In this document: positions 15,976 to 27,539 of the stretch, one piece after another | Layout of the letters: each line of letters begins with the position of its first letter | Position numbering within the stretch: the stretch's first letter is position 1 | Source of the DNA: Streptomyces sp. NBC_01408 | Lineage (GTDB): Bacteria > Actinomycetota > Actinomycetes > Streptomycetales > Streptomycetaceae | Reading direction: 5' to 3' | NCBI RefSeq assembly: GCF_026340255.1 | Contig: NZ_JAPEPJ010000003.1 | Span: forward strand, 62,001-126,000 | Length of the DNA: 64,000 nucleotides | The notes under the pieces: model-generated | The model's input: the letters and a program-made list of their open reading frames with translations, nothing else | Told to the model about the DNA's origin: nothing | Database searches by the model: none | Position numbers and translations under genes: made by a program

Positions 15976-17466
15976 TCAGGCGTAGCGGCGCGGCGTCCAG
16001 GTGAGCCTGGACCCGTCGGCCCGCTCGGTGACCTGGGTCTGCGAGGAGCCGATCAGCAGGATCGTGCGCATGTCCACCTCGGACGGCTCCAGCCCGGCGA
16101 GGGTGACGATCCGCACCGACTGCTCCGGGCCGCCCACGTCGCGGGCGACGACCACCGGGGTCTCGGGCGAGCGCAGCTCCAGCAGCAGCTCACGGGCCTG
16201 GGCCACCTGCCAGGTACGGCTGCGCGAGCCGGGGTTGTACAGGGCGAGCACCAGGTCGGCGGCGGCGGCCGCGCGCAGCCGCTCCGCGATGACCTCCCAC
16301 GGCTTGAGCCGGTCGGACAGCGAGATGGTGGCGTAGTCGTGGCCGAGGGGGGCTCCCGCTGCGGCGGCCGCCGCGTTGGCGGCGGTCACCCCCGGCAGGA
16401 CCCGTACGGGCACGTCCTTGTACTCCGCCTGCCCGGCCACCTCCAGGACCGCCGTGGCCATGGCGAAGACCCCGGGGTCGCCGCCGGAGACCACGGCCAC
16501 CCGCTTGCCGCGCCGGGCGAGGTCGAGGGCGAACTCGGCCCGCTCCGACTCGACCTTGTTGTCGGAGCCGTGCCGGATCTGGCCCGGCTTCACGGGGACC
16601 CGGTCCAGGTACGTCGTGTAGCCGACCAGCACCTCGGCGTCGGCGAGCGCCCGCCGGGTCTGCGGGGTGAGCCACAGCGGCCCCGCCGGACCGGTGCCGA
16701 CGACGACGACCTCGCCGGGGCCGGACGGCACCTGGCCCGGGTTGCCGATGCGGCTGGGGACGACCGCGACGGCGAAGTACGGCACGCTCTGCGGGTCGGT
16801 GTCGCCGAGCAGTCCGGTCCGCTCGCCCGCCATGGTGGCGCGTTCGACGTAGCGGGCCTCGGCGAGCCGGCCGCTGCTGGCCATCGCACCGCGCACGGCG
16901 GGGAAGGTCCGGCCGAGCTTCATCACGACCGCCGAGTCGGTGGCGGCGAGGCGGGCGGCGAGCTCCTCCTCGGGCAGGGTGCCGGGGAGGATGGTCAGGA
17001 CCTCCTCGCCCTCCACGAGCGGGGTGCCGAGCCGGGCGGCGGCGGCGCTGACGGAGGTGACACCGGGGATGACCTCGGTCTCGTAGCGGTCCGCGAGCCG
17101 CTTGTGCATGTGCATGTACGAGCTGTAGAAGAGCGGGTCGCCCTCCGCGAGGACGGCCACGGTCCGGCCGGCGTCCAGGTGCGCGGCGAGGCGGGCCGCG
17201 GCGGACTCGTAGAACTCCTCCATCGCGCCCTGGTAGCCGCCGGGGTGGTCGGTGGTCTCGGTGGTGACCGGGTAGACCAGCGGTTCCTCGATGTGGTCCG
17301 CGCGCAGGTGCTTCGCGGCGATCGAACGGGCGATGGACCGCCCGTGCCGGGCGCTGTGGTAGGCGACGACGTCGGCCTCGCCGATCACCTCCACGGCGCG
17401 CAGGGTCATCAGGTTCGGATCGCCGGGCCCGAGCCCGACCCCGTAGAGCCGTCCCCCGGCCCTCAT
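15976..17466 (-). CDS. cobIJ: Fused precorrin-2 C20- and precorrin-3B C17-methyltransferase CobIJ
   Basis: A 496-residue fusion. Residues about 1-240 are CobI ([40 protein letters not shown]). Residues about 250-490 are CobJ ([52 protein letters not shown]). Such fusions are usual in actinobacteria. The ATG overlaps the cobH stop (ATGA). It is the last gene of cobG-cobH-cobIJ. Confidence 0.95.
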   Translation of the reverse strand: MRAGGRLYGVGLGPGDPNLMTLRAVEVIGEADVVAYHSARHGRSIARSIAAKHLRADHIEEPLVYPVTTETTDHPGGYQGAMEEFYESAAARLAAHLDAGRTVAVLAEGDPLFYSSYMHMHKRLADRYETEVIPGVTSVSAAAARLGTPLVEGEEVLTILPGTLPEEELAARLAATDSAVVMKLGRTFPAVRGAMASSGRLAEARYVERATMAGERTGLLGDTDPQSVPYFAVAVVPSRIGNPGQVPSGPGEVVVVGTGPAGPLWLTPQTRRALADAEVLVGYTTYLDRVPVKPGQIRHGSDNKVESERAEFALDLARRGKRVAVVSGGDPGVFAMATAVLEVAGQAEYKDVPVRVLPGVTAANAAAAAAGAPLGHDYATISLSDRLKPWEVIAERLRAAAAADLVLALYNPGSRSRTWQVAQARELLLELRSPETPVVVARDVGGPEQSVRIVTLAGLEPSEVDMRTILLIGSSQTQVTERADGSRLTWTPRRYA

Positions 17467-18110
17467 TCGGCCACGCTCGCGATGGCGTTGACGGCGGCGG
17501 CCGCGATGGCGCTGCCGCCGCGCCGGCCCCGCACGATCAGGTGGTCGAGGCCCGAGGGGTGCGCGGCGAGGGCGTCCTTGGACTCGGCGGCGCCGATGAA
17601 GCCGACGGGCACGCCGATGACGGCGGCCGGGCGCGGGGCGCCCTCCTCGATCATCTCCAGCAGCCGGAAGAGCGCGGTCGGGGCGTTGCCGACGGCGATC
17701 ACGGAGCCCTCCAACAGGCCCCGGTCACGCCAGACTTCGAGCGCGGCGGCGCTGCGGGTGGTGCCCATCTTCGCGGCGAGTTCCGGCACGGCCGGGTCGG
17801 AGAGGGTGCAGATCACGTCGTTGTCCGCGGGCAGCCGCTTGCGGGTGACCCCGCTCGCGACCATCTGCACGTCGCACAGGACCGGCGCGCCGGCCTCCAG
17901 GGCCGCGCGGGCCCGCAGCACCACCTCCGGGGTGTATCCCAGGTCCTGCGGGAGGTCGGTCATGCCACAGGCGTGAATCATGCGCACCGCGACCTGGGCG
18001 ACCGAGGCGGGCAGCCTCGAGAGGTCCGCCTCGGCGCGGATCGTGGCAAAGGACTGGCGGTAGATCGCGGCGCCGTCCTTCTCGTACTCGAACACGGTGT
18101 ACTCGCTCAT
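17463..18110 (-). CDS. cobH: Precorrin-8X methylmutase CobH
   Basis: A 215-residue enzyme that shifts the C11 methyl to C12 to give hydrogenobyrinate. Family segments: [10 protein letters not shown] with the catalytic His, [40 protein letters not shown] and [16 protein letters not shown]. It overlaps both neighbours by ATGA junctions. Confidence 0.95.
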   Translation of the reverse strand: MSEYTVFEYEKDGAAIYRQSFATIRAEADLSRLPASVAQVAVRMIHACGMTDLPQDLGYTPEVVLRARAALEAGAPVLCDVQMVASGVTRKRLPADNDVICTLSDPAVPELAAKMGTTRSAAALEVWRDRGLLEGSVIAVGNAPTALFRLLEMIEEGAPRPAAVIGVPVGFIGAAESKDALAAHPSGLDHLIVRGRRGGSAIAAAAVNAIASVAE

Positions 18111-19339
18111 TTCTTCACTGCGGCTTCGGACACTGCGGCTTCGGGGACTGGGGGTTGGTTGCGCGCGGCGGCGAGGGCCGCGGCGAGTTCGTGGGGTGCC
18201 ACCGGGTCCGCGCCGAGCCGGTACCCGTCGGGCGTGGCCACCAGGTCCACCCAGGCCGTACCGCGGGGGTGCCCGCAGCGGCGTTCGCAGCCGGACCAGT
18301 GGACGGGCAGGGGCCCCCGCGCCCGCTCGGCGACGGCCCGCGCGTCGGCGCGCACGTCGGCGAGGGACTTGGCGCAGCCGGGCCGGCCGGTGCAGGCGGT
18401 GACGGACTCCCAGGGGCTGCCGGGCGCGGTGACGAGCCCGGCGGGGCGGGCGTCGGCGGTGACGAGGAGGGAGCGCCAGGGCGTGATGCGCAGCTCGCCG
18501 GGCAGCTCCCGCCACTGGTCGGTGCTGAGCCGGCCGAGCGGGACCAGCACGCAGAGCGCGTCCCCGTGCACGCCGGGCGCGGGCGGGTCCGCGTACGGGC
18601 GGGGCGCGTCGGGAACGTACCGCGCGCGCATGCCCCGGCCGACCAGCCGCAGAGTGAACTCCCTTGCATCCAGGGCGTGTTCGGCGGGCAGTTCGGCGAT
18701 CCGCCAGGCCCGGGTGCCGGCTTCGGCCGCGGCGTCGAGGAAGTGATGGGCGGCCTCCAGCGCCGCCCGCGCGGCGTCGGCGGCGGCCACCTCGGCGGCG
18801 TCCGGCGACACGCCGAGCCGGATCAGCACCCGTCCGCCGGGCTGCGCGAGGAGGGTCACGTCGGGGCCGAGGGCGGCCACGTCCCCGCGTCCGTCGTCCA
18901 CGGCGAAGAGGAACCGGCCGGAGAGCGCCGCGGCCTTCGGGTCGGCGCACAGCACCCGGTCCAGGGCGCGCACCGGCGCGGGGTCCGCCAGCGGGCTGGC
19001 GACGATGTTCCGGATCCGCTCGTGCGAGGGCGCGGGCAGCAGCCCGACGGAGTCCAGCAGCTCGGCCAGCCCGGCGCCGCACTCCTCGCGGAGGCCGCGC
19101 AACTGCACATTGCCGCGCGAGGTGAGCTCCAGGTGCCCGTCGCCGAACCGGTCGGCGGCGAGCCCGAGGGCGGCGGCCTGCCGGGCGGTGAGCAGCCCGC
19201 CGGGGATCCGGACCCGCGCGAGGAACCCGTCGTCCGCCGCGTGCAGGCGCAGCGCGCCCGGACAGGCGTCACCGCGGTCCCGTATGACGGGTTCGTCCCG
19301 CGATGCGGCGGAGGGCGGCTTGGACATGGCCGCGAGCAT
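18107..19339 (-). CDS. cobG: Precorrin-3B synthase CobG
   Basis: A 410-residue nitrite/sulfite-reductase-like oxygenase that contracts the corrin ring in the aerobic pathway. The N-terminal ferredoxin-reductase-like half shows [13 protein letters not shown] and [14 protein letters not shown]. The 4Fe-4S ligands are CTGRPGC and, 40-odd residues on, CERRC. Their presence agrees with CobG rather than the oxygen-independent route. The start is ambiguous: ATG 19339 has a GGTGGG site upstream, while ATG 19327 lacks one. Transcribed leftward, divergent from cobN, with about 500 bp between. Confidence 0.92.
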   Translation of the reverse strand: MLAAMSKPPSAASRDEPVIRDRGDACPGALRLHAADDGFLARVRIPGGLLTARQAAALGLAADRFGDGHLELTSRGNVQLRGLREECGAGLAELLDSVGLLPAPSHERIRNIVASPLADPAPVRALDRVLCADPKAAALSGRFLFAVDDGRGDVAALGPDVTLLAQPGGRVLIRLGVSPDAAEVAAADAARAALEAAHHFLDAAAEAGTRAWRIAELPAEHALDAREFTLRLVGRGMRARYVPDAPRPYADPPAPGVHGDALCVLVPLGRLSTDQWRELPGELRITPWRSLLVTADARPAGLVTAPGSPWESVTACTGRPGCAKSLADVRADARAVAERARGPLPVHWSGCERRCGHPRGTAWVDLVATPDGYRLGADPVAPHELAAALAAARNQPPVPEAAVSEAAVKK

Positions 19340-19375
19340 ACCCACGATTCCCACCCCACCGGCCGGTCCGAGGCA

Positions 19376-19510
19376 CCGACCAGCCCATCCCGGCCCAGCC
19401 GAACCATCCCGGGCCCCGCCGAACCATCCCCAGCCAGGCCGGACCATCCCGGCCCCGCCGCCCCCTGCCCAAGCCGAGCCACCAGCCGGCCCATCCCAGC
19501 CCCGCCCGCG
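19376..19510. repeat. Degenerate tandem repeats upstream of cobG
   Basis: Five copies of roughly CGAACCATCCCGGCCCCGC, with a period of about 20-22 bp and an enlarged gap before the last copy. They occupy the leader of cobG on the minus strand. No protein or B12 box is seen in them. Confidence 0.6.
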
Positions 19511-19648
19511 TTTGAGGCGCGGGGCCCGGGGCAGAGCCCCGGCAACGGCGCCGCGCCATCCAGCCCAGCCCAAGCCAGCGCAGCGCAACCGCGGGGCCCC
19601 GGCAACGGCGCCGCACCGAAGACCACGACCCGCCCAAGCCAGCGCAGC
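19511..19648. repeat. Dispersed Streptomyces-type repeat plus internal direct duplications
   Basis: TTTGAGGCGCGGGGCCCGGG followed by GCAGAGCCCC (19511-19540) closely resembles 37517-37545. It is followed by two duplications: GCCCCGGCAACGGCGCCGC at about 19537 and 19596, and CCAAGCCAGCGCAGCGC at about 19571 and 19634. Confidence 0.6.
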
Positions 19649-19667
19649 GCCCCGCCACCTAAGATGA

Positions 19668-19810
19668 CCTCCCGACGGACCATTCGGCCCGTCATCGCCG
19701 AGGACGGCGACATGGGAGGAAGCCCGGTGCGATTCCGGCGCGGTCCCGCCACTGTGAACCTCGCGGAGCGATCCGCCAGGTGAGTCAGGAACTCCCGCTG
19801 TCCTCACTGC
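19668..19810 (+). ncRNA. Cobalamin riboswitch upstream of cobN
   Basis: The leader contains the B12-box core, read as GGAAGCCCGGTGCGATTCCG followed by GCGCGGTCCCGCCACTGTGA, and the downstream GAGTCAGGAACTCCC. The preceding GACGG...CCGTC pairing gives the first stem. It ends about 40 bp before the cobN ATG. A CCCGGGGCGCGGAAACCCCGAGG hairpin near 19808-19834 could be the expression platform. Binding of adenosylcobalamin should lower cobN expression. Confidence 0.88.
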
Positions 19811-19847
19811 CCGGGGCGCGGAAACCCCGAGGAAGGCCTGCCGCCGC

Positions 19848-22800
19848 ATGATCCTGCTGCTGTCGACGTCCGACACCGATCTGCTCAGCGCCCGCGCCGC
19901 GAACACGGCGGACGGCCCCGTGCCGTACCGGTTCGCGAACCCCTCCCGCCTTCCCCTGGACGACCTCCCCGGCCTCCTCGACGGAGTCGACCTGGTCGTC
20001 GTACGCCTCCTCGGCGGCCTGCGCGCCTGGCAGGACGGCCTCGACCTGCTCCTCGCCCCCGGGCAGACCCGCCCGGTCGTGGTCCTGACCGGCGAACAGG
20101 CTCCGGACGCCCAGCTGATGGAGGCCTCCACGGTCCCGATCGGCATCGCGGCCGAGGCCCACGGCTACCTCGCGCACGGCGGCCCCGCCAACCTGGACCA
20201 GCTGGCCCGCTTCCTCTCGGACACGGTCCTGCTCACCGGCCACGGCTTCGAGCCCCCCGCCGCCTCCCCCGCCTGGGGCCCCCTGGAGCGCACCCCGCGG
20301 CACACCACCGGCCCCCGGGTCGCCGTGCTCTACTACCGCGCCCACCAGATGAGCGGCAACACCGCCTTCGTGCACACCCTGTGCGAGGCCATCGAGGCGC
20401 AGGACGCGCAGGCGCTGCCCCTCTACGTCTCCTCCCTGCGCACCCCCGAGCCGGAGCTGCTGACCGAGCTGGAGGGCGTCGACGCGGTCGTCACCACCGT
20501 GCTCGCGGCCGGCGGAACCAAGCCCGCCACCGCTTCGGCGGGCGGGGACGACGAGTCCTGGGACGCGGGCGCGCTCGCCTCCCTGGGCGTGCCGATCCTC
20601 CAGGCGCTGTGCCTGACGGGCTCGCGCAGCAACTGGGAGGAGAACGACGAGGGGCTGTCCCCCCTCGACGCCGCCACTCAGGTGGCCGTGCCCGAGTTCG
20701 ACGGCCGCCTGATCACCGTCCCGTTCTCCTTCAAGGAGCTCGACGAGGACGGCCTGCCCGCGTACGTGGCCGACCCCGAGCGGGCCGCCCGGGTCGCGGG
20801 GATCGCCGTACGCCACGCCCGGCTGCGGCACATCGAGCGCCGCGACAAGAAGGTCGCGCTCGTACTCTCCGCGTACCCGACCAAGCACTCCCGCATCGGC
20901 AACGCCGTCGGGCTCGACACCCCGGCCAGCGCCGTGGAGCTGCTGCGCACGCTGATCGCCGGCGGCTACGACTTCGGCCCCGTCGAGGACATCCCCGGCC
21001 TGGTGTCCGGTGACGGCGACGAGCTGATCCGCGCCCTGATCGAGGCCGGCGGCCACGACCAGGAGTGGCTGACCGAGGAGCAGCTGGCCCGCAACCCCGT
21101 CCGTATCCCGGCCGCCGACTACAAGCGGTGGTTCGCCCAGCTCCCGGCCGATCTGCGCGAGAGCGTCGAGCAGCACTGGGGCGAGGCCCCGGGCAACATG
21201 TTCGTGGACCACTCGGCCAACCCGGAGGGCGACATCGTCCTGGCGGCGCTGCGCCGCGGGAACCTGCTGATCCTGATCCAGCCGCCGCGCGGCTTCGGCG
21301 AGAACCCGATCGCGATCTATCACGACCCGGACCTGCCGCCCTCGCACCACTACCTGGCCGCGTACCGCTGGATCCAGGCGCGCGCGGAGGACGGCGGCTT
21401 CGGCGCCGACGCGATGATCCACCTGGGCAAGCACGGCAACCTCGAATGGCTCCCGGGCAAGAACGCCGGCCTCTCCGCCTCCTGCGCGCCCGACGCCGCC
21501 CTCGGTGACCTGCCGCTCATCTACCCGTTCCTGGTCAACGACCCGGGCGAGGGCACCCAGGCCAAGCGCCGCGTGCACGCCACCCTGGTCGACCACCTCG
21601 TGCCCCCCATGGCCCGGGCCGAGTCGTACGGCGACATCGCCCGCCTGGAGCAGCACCTGGACGAGTACGCCCAGATCTCCGCCATGGACCCGGCGAAGCT
21701 GCCCGCCATCCGCGCGCAGATCTGGACCCTGATCCAGGCCGCGAAGCTGGACCACGACCTGGGGCTGGAGGAGCGTCCGGACGACGAGGGCTTCGACGAC
21801 TTCCTGCTGCACGTCGACGGCTGGCTGTGCGAGGTCAAGGACGCCCAGATCCGCGACGGCCTGCACGTCCTGGGCGGCGCCCCGACCGGCCCGGCCCGCG
21901 TCAACCTGGTGCTCGCCATCCTGCGCGCCCGGCAGATCTGGGGCGGTACGACGGCCCTGCCGGGCCTGCGCGAGGCGCTGGGCCTGGACGAGTCCGCGGC
22001 CACCCGCACCTCGGCGGACGCCGTCGAGGAGGCGGCCCGGGCGCTGGTCCAGGCGATGGAGGACGCGAACTGGTCCCTGGACGCGGTGGCTTCGGTCGCG
22101 GCGGGCCACCCGGCCCCGGTCGCGGACGTCCTGTCCTTCGCGGCCCGCGAGGTAGTCCCGCGGCTGGCCGGCACGGTGGACGAGATCGCTCACGTCGTCG
22201 CCGCCCTGGACGGCCGTTTCATCCCGGCGGGCCCCTCCGGCTCCCCGCTGCGCGGCCTCGTCAACGTCCTCCCGACCGGCCGGAACTTCTACTCGGTGGA
22301 CCCGAAGGCCGTCCCCTCCCGCCTCGCGTGGGAGACCGGGCAGGCCCTCGCCGAGTCCCTCCTCACCCGCTACCGCACGGACAACGGCGAGTGGCCCGCC
22401 TCCGTCGGCCTGTCCCTGTGGGGCACCAGCGCGATGCGCACCTCCGGCGACGACGTGGCGGAGGCCATGTCGCTGCTGGGCATCCGCCCCGTCTGGGACG
22501 AGGCCTCGCGCCGCGTGACCGGCCTGGAGCCGATCCCGCTCGCGGAGCTGGGCCGTCCGCGCATCGACGTGACGCTCCGCATCTCGGGCTTCTTCCGCGA
22601 CGCGTTCCCGCACGTGATCGGTCTGCTGGACGACGCGGTGCGGCTGGCGGCCTCCCTGGAGGAGCCGGCCGACCAGAACTTCGTCCGGGCCCACGCCCAG
22701 GCGGACCTGGCCGAGCACGGTGACGAGCGGCGCGCGACGACCCGTATCTTCGGCTCGCGCCCGGGTACGTACGGGGCCGGCATCCTCCAGCTGATCGACA

Positions 22801-23465
22801 GCCGGGACTGGCGTACGGACGCGGACCTCGCGGAGGTCTACACGGTGTGGGGCGGGTACGCGTACGGCCGCGGCCTCGAAGGACGCCCCGCCCGGGACGA
22901 GATGGAGACGGCCTACAAGCGCATCACGGTCGCGGCGAAGAACACGGACACCCGCGAGCACGACATCGCCGACTCGGACGACTACTTCCAGTACCACGGC
23001 GGCATGGTGGCCACGGTCCGCGCCCTGCGCGGCACGGCCCCGGAGGCGTACATCGGCGACTCCACCCGCCCGGAGACGGTCAAGACCCGCACCCTGGTCG
23101 AGGAGACCTCGCGCGTCTTCCGCGCCCGGGTCGTCAACCCGAAGTGGATCGAGGCCATGCGCCGCCACGGCTACAAGGGCGCATTCGAGCTCGCGGCGAC
23201 CGTGGACTACCTCTTCGGCTACGACGCCACGACGGGCGTGGTCGCGGACTGGATGTACGACAAGCTCACCGAGACGTACGTCCTGGACCCGGTCAACCGC
23301 GCCTTCCTGGAGGAGGCGAACCCCTGGGCCCTGCACGGCATCGCGGAACGCCTCCTGGAGGCCGAGTCCCGCGGCATGTGGGAGAAGCCGGACCCGCAGG
23401 TCCTCGAATCGCTGCGCCAGGTCTACCTGGACACCGAGGGCAACCTCGAGGGCGAATCGGACTGA
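19848..23465 (+). CDS. cobN: Cobaltochelatase large subunit CobN
   Basis: A 1205-residue protein of normal CobN length. CobN inserts cobalt into hydrogenobyrinate a,c-diamide with two AAA-type partners, which are not in this window. It is related to magnesium chelatase subunit H. Visible family stretches: VLYYRAHQMSGNTAFV, LSAYPTKHSRIGNAVG, IYHDPDLPPSHHYLA, MIHLGKHGNLEWLPGK and TGRNFYSVDPKAVPS. It is a single gene between its riboswitch and a strong terminator. Confidence 0.96.
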   Translation: MILLLSTSDTDLLSARAANTADGPVPYRFANPSRLPLDDLPGLLDGVDLVVVRLLGGLRAWQDGLDLLLAPGQTRPVVVLTGEQAPDAQLMEASTVPIGIAAEAHGYLAHGGPANLDQLARFLSDTVLLTGHGFEPPAASPAWGPLERTPRHTTGPRVAVLYYRAHQMSGNTAFVHTLCEAIEAQDAQALPLYVSSLRTPEPELLTELEGVDAVVTTVLAAGGTKPATASAGGDDESWDAGALASLGVPILQALCLTGSRSNWEENDEGLSPLDAATQVAVPEFDGRLITVPFSFKELDEDGLPAYVADPERAARVAGIAVRHARLRHIERRDKKVALVLSAYPTKHSRIGNAVGLDTPASAVELLRTLIAGGYDFGPVEDIPGLVSGDGDELIRALIEAGGHDQEWLTEEQLARNPVRIPAADYKRWFAQLPADLRESVEQHWGEAPGNMFVDHSANPEGDIVLAALRRGNLLILIQPPRGFGENPIAIYHDPDLPPSHHYLAAYRWIQARAEDGGFGADAMIHLGKHGNLEWLPGKNAGLSASCAPDAALGDLPLIYPFLVNDPGEGTQAKRRVHATLVDHLVPPMARAESYGDIARLEQHLDEYAQISAMDPAKLPAIRAQIWTLIQAAKLDHDLGLEERPDDEGFDDFLLHVDGWLCEVKDAQIRDGLHVLGGAPTGPARVNLVLAILRARQIWGGTTALPGLREALGLDESAATRTSADAVEEAARALVQAMEDANWSLDAVASVAAGHPAPVADVLSFAAREVVPRLAGTVDEIAHVVAALDGRFIPAGPSGSPLRGLVNVLPTGRNFYSVDPKAVPSRLAWETGQALAESLLTRYRTDNGEWPASVGLSLWGTSAMRTSGDDVAEAMSLLGIRPVWDEASRRVTGLEPIPLAELGRPRIDVTLRISGFFRDAFPHVIGLLDDAVRLAASLEEPADQNFVRAHAQADLAEHGDERRATTRIFGSRPGTYGAGILQLIDSRDWRTDADLAEVYTVWGGYAYGRGLEGRPARDEMETAYKRITVAAKNTDTREHDIADSDDYFQYHGGMVATVRALRGTAPEAYIGDSTRPETVKTRTLVEETSRVFRARVVNPKWIEAMRRHGYKGAFELAATVDYLFGYDATTGVVADWMYDKLTETYVLDPVNRAFLEEANPWALHGIAERLLEAESRGMWEKPDPQVLESLRQVYLDTEGNLEGESD

Positions 23466-23496
23466 ACCCGGGCAGTCGCCCTGGTCTCCACGCTGA

Positions 23497-23545
23497 GGGG
23501 CGCCCTCCTCGCCCGCTGGAAGGGCGAGGAGGGCGCCCCCCTTTT
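23497..23545 (+). terminator. Intrinsic terminator of cobN
   Basis: A perfect 18-bp stem (GGGGCGCCCTCCTCGCCC, 23497-23514, with 23522-23539) and a 7-base loop, followed by CCCTTTT. Confidence 0.92.
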
Positions 23546-23593
23546 ATCCCCCGGCGAAACGTCACGCCGCGGAACAGTCCTTCCGTCACCTGA

Positions 23594-25930
<2,337 letters not shown>

Positions 25931-26008
25931 GCCGGCGCCCGCCCCACGTCCGCGGCAGCGGTCCCCGTCCGGACCGCTGCCGCGCACAGCCTCCGGGCGG
26001 ATACGACC

Positions 26009-26170
26009 TAGTGCTGTGGCCGGAAAGGTTGCCGGGTCGCGTCGTCCGGTGCGGTGCATCGCAAGGCGGAGGGCCGCGACCCGTACTGGACGTACCGGCG
26101 CGGTCCGACAACGCGGCGAGGCGCCGTACCGGGCGGCGCGACCCGGTGAACCTTTCCGGCCACAGCACTA
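26009..26170. mobile_element. MITE-like inverted-repeat element no. 2
   Basis: A 162-bp element. The left end reads TAGTGCTGTGGCCGGAAAGG, continuing TTGCCGGGTCGCG. The right end is its near-exact reverse complement over about 33 bp, differing only near GC/CA. Both boundaries carry CTAG (26008-26011 and 26168-26171), a possible target duplication like that of IS5-group elements. The interior holds TCGCAAGGCGGAGG and GACAACGCGGCGAG, shared with 7781-7953. It has no ORF. Its right CTAG includes the TAG stop of the beta-propeller gene. Confidence 0.78.
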
Positions 26171-27397
26171 GTTGCCCGTCCAGGTCGCCGGGACGTGGCC
26201 GAGCCGGACGCGCTGCGGGTGGTCGCCGACCGGGACCGACACCCGGGCGGTGCCCGTGGCGAAGTCGATGGCCGTGACGCGGTCGGCTCCGCTCTCGGAG
26301 ATCACGCAGGCCTTCCCGTCGCCGCTCACGGTCGCCCAGTAGGGCTTGGACGCGGGCACCAGCGGCCCCTCCGTGAGGGTGGCGCGGTCCACGACGGTGG
26401 CGTAGTCGTCCATGGTGCCCGCCACGCACAGCTTGGTCCCGTCGGGGCTCATGGACATGCCGTGGTGGCGGGAGTCGTTGACCCAGGTGGTGCGGTCGGT
26501 GCTGGTGGCCGGGTTCGCGGGGAGGGTCTTGAGGCGGGTGATCCGGTCGGTGGCCACGTCGTACTCCAGGAAGCCGTTGAAGAACGACACCTGGAAGTAG
26601 AGCTTGGACTCGTCGGGGCTGAAGGACACCGGCCGTACCGCGTCGGACAGGTCCGGGCGGCCGAAGGCGTCCAGCCGCTCCCGCATGTCGATCACCCGGA
26701 CGGTACGGAAGGTCCGCGCGTCGACCACGGTGATCTTCCGGTCGCCCTTCGTCCAGTCCAGCCAGGGCGCGTCGAGGGCGGTGTTCACCTCGCCGATCGA
26801 GCTGTTCCACAGGTACTTGCCGTCATGGGTGAAGGTGTTCTCGTGGGGCTTGTCCCCGGTCTTGAAGGAGCCGAGCTGCCGGCCGTCGGCGATGTCCAGG
26901 ACGTGCACGGTGTTGGCCGTGGAGGCCGAGACCGCGACCCGGGTGCCGTCCGGGGAGACCGCCATGTGGTCGGAGCGGTAGCCGGCCACGGGGAAGCGCC
27001 AGTTGATCCGCCCCGAGGCGATGTCGATCGATACGACGTCGGCGAAGCTGGGGCGGGAGACGACGACCGCGGATCCGTCCGGGGTGGTGTACATGTCGTC
27101 CACGAACTGGTCGTGGCCCTCACCGGCGGACTCCCGGATGCCCAGGAAGTACGCGAGCTTGACCGGGTTGAGGTGGATCTCCCACAGGCGCTCCGCCTTG
27201 TCGGGGATGACGTCGATCCGGCCGATCCGGGCGAGGTCGCCGGTCGAGGCGAGGACGTCGGCGGTCCCCTCCCAGTTGTTCCCCACGAACAGCACCTCGC
27301 GCAGGGCTTCGTCGCCGGGGGCGGCCGCGGCGGGCCCGACGGCGGTCAGCAGGGCGGCCGCGGCCAGCGCGCCGAGGGTGCGGAGGGTACGTGACAT
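26168..27397 (-). CDS. Secreted YVTN-type beta-propeller protein
   Basis: A 409-residue exported protein. The signal peptide has basic MSRTLRT, then a hydrophobic Ala/Leu core ending PAAAAP, with cleavage near residue 26. The mature part is built of WD/YVTN-like blades with repeated VSPDGTRVAVS, THDGKYLWNS, FSPDESKLYF and MSPDGTKLCV strands. No catalytic motif is seen. The role is unknown; surface binding or quinoprotein-like scaffolding are possible. The stop codon lies in the target site of the MITE-like element. Confidence 0.82.
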   Translation of the reverse strand: MSRTLRTLGALAAAALLTAVGPAAAAPGDEALREVLFVGNNWEGTADVLASTGDLARIGRIDVIPDKAERLWEIHLNPVKLAYFLGIRESAGEGHDQFVDDMYTTPDGSAVVVSRPSFADVVSIDIASGRINWRFPVAGYRSDHMAVSPDGTRVAVSASTANTVHVLDIADGRQLGSFKTGDKPHENTFTHDGKYLWNSSIGEVNTALDAPWLDWTKGDRKITVVDARTFRTVRVIDMRERLDAFGRPDLSDAVRPVSFSPDESKLYFQVSFFNGFLEYDVATDRITRLKTLPANPATSTDRTTWVNDSRHHGMSMSPDGTKLCVAGTMDDYATVVDRATLTEGPLVPASKPYWATVSGDGKACVISESGADRVTAIDFATGTARVSVPVGDHPQRVRLGHVPATWTGN

Positions 27398-27471
27398 CCG
27401 TTCAACTCCGGTCTGAGGAAGGGATGGAGAGGGATCCTCCTGTTACCGGCCGGTAAAATAGGCGGAACACG

Positions 27472-27505
27472 GAAAGGGCGCAACCCCTACGGGGTGGCGC
27501 CCTTC
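27472..27505 (-). terminator. Hairpin downstream of xdhC
   Basis: GAAAGGGCGCAACCCC and GGGGTGGCGCCCTTC form a stem with a 3-base loop, just downstream of the leftward xdhC gene and upstream of the propeller gene. Confidence 0.6.
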
Positions 27506-27539
27506 AGGTTCACGTACCGCCGTCAGCGGTTTCCGCTCT

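Noticed and set aside
19376..19510. CRISPR-like repeats
   Set aside because: The copies are contiguous, degenerate and without spacers.
19785..23336. A 1183-codon minus-strand frame
   Set aside because: It is the antisense of cobN, which has clear family motifs and a riboswitch.
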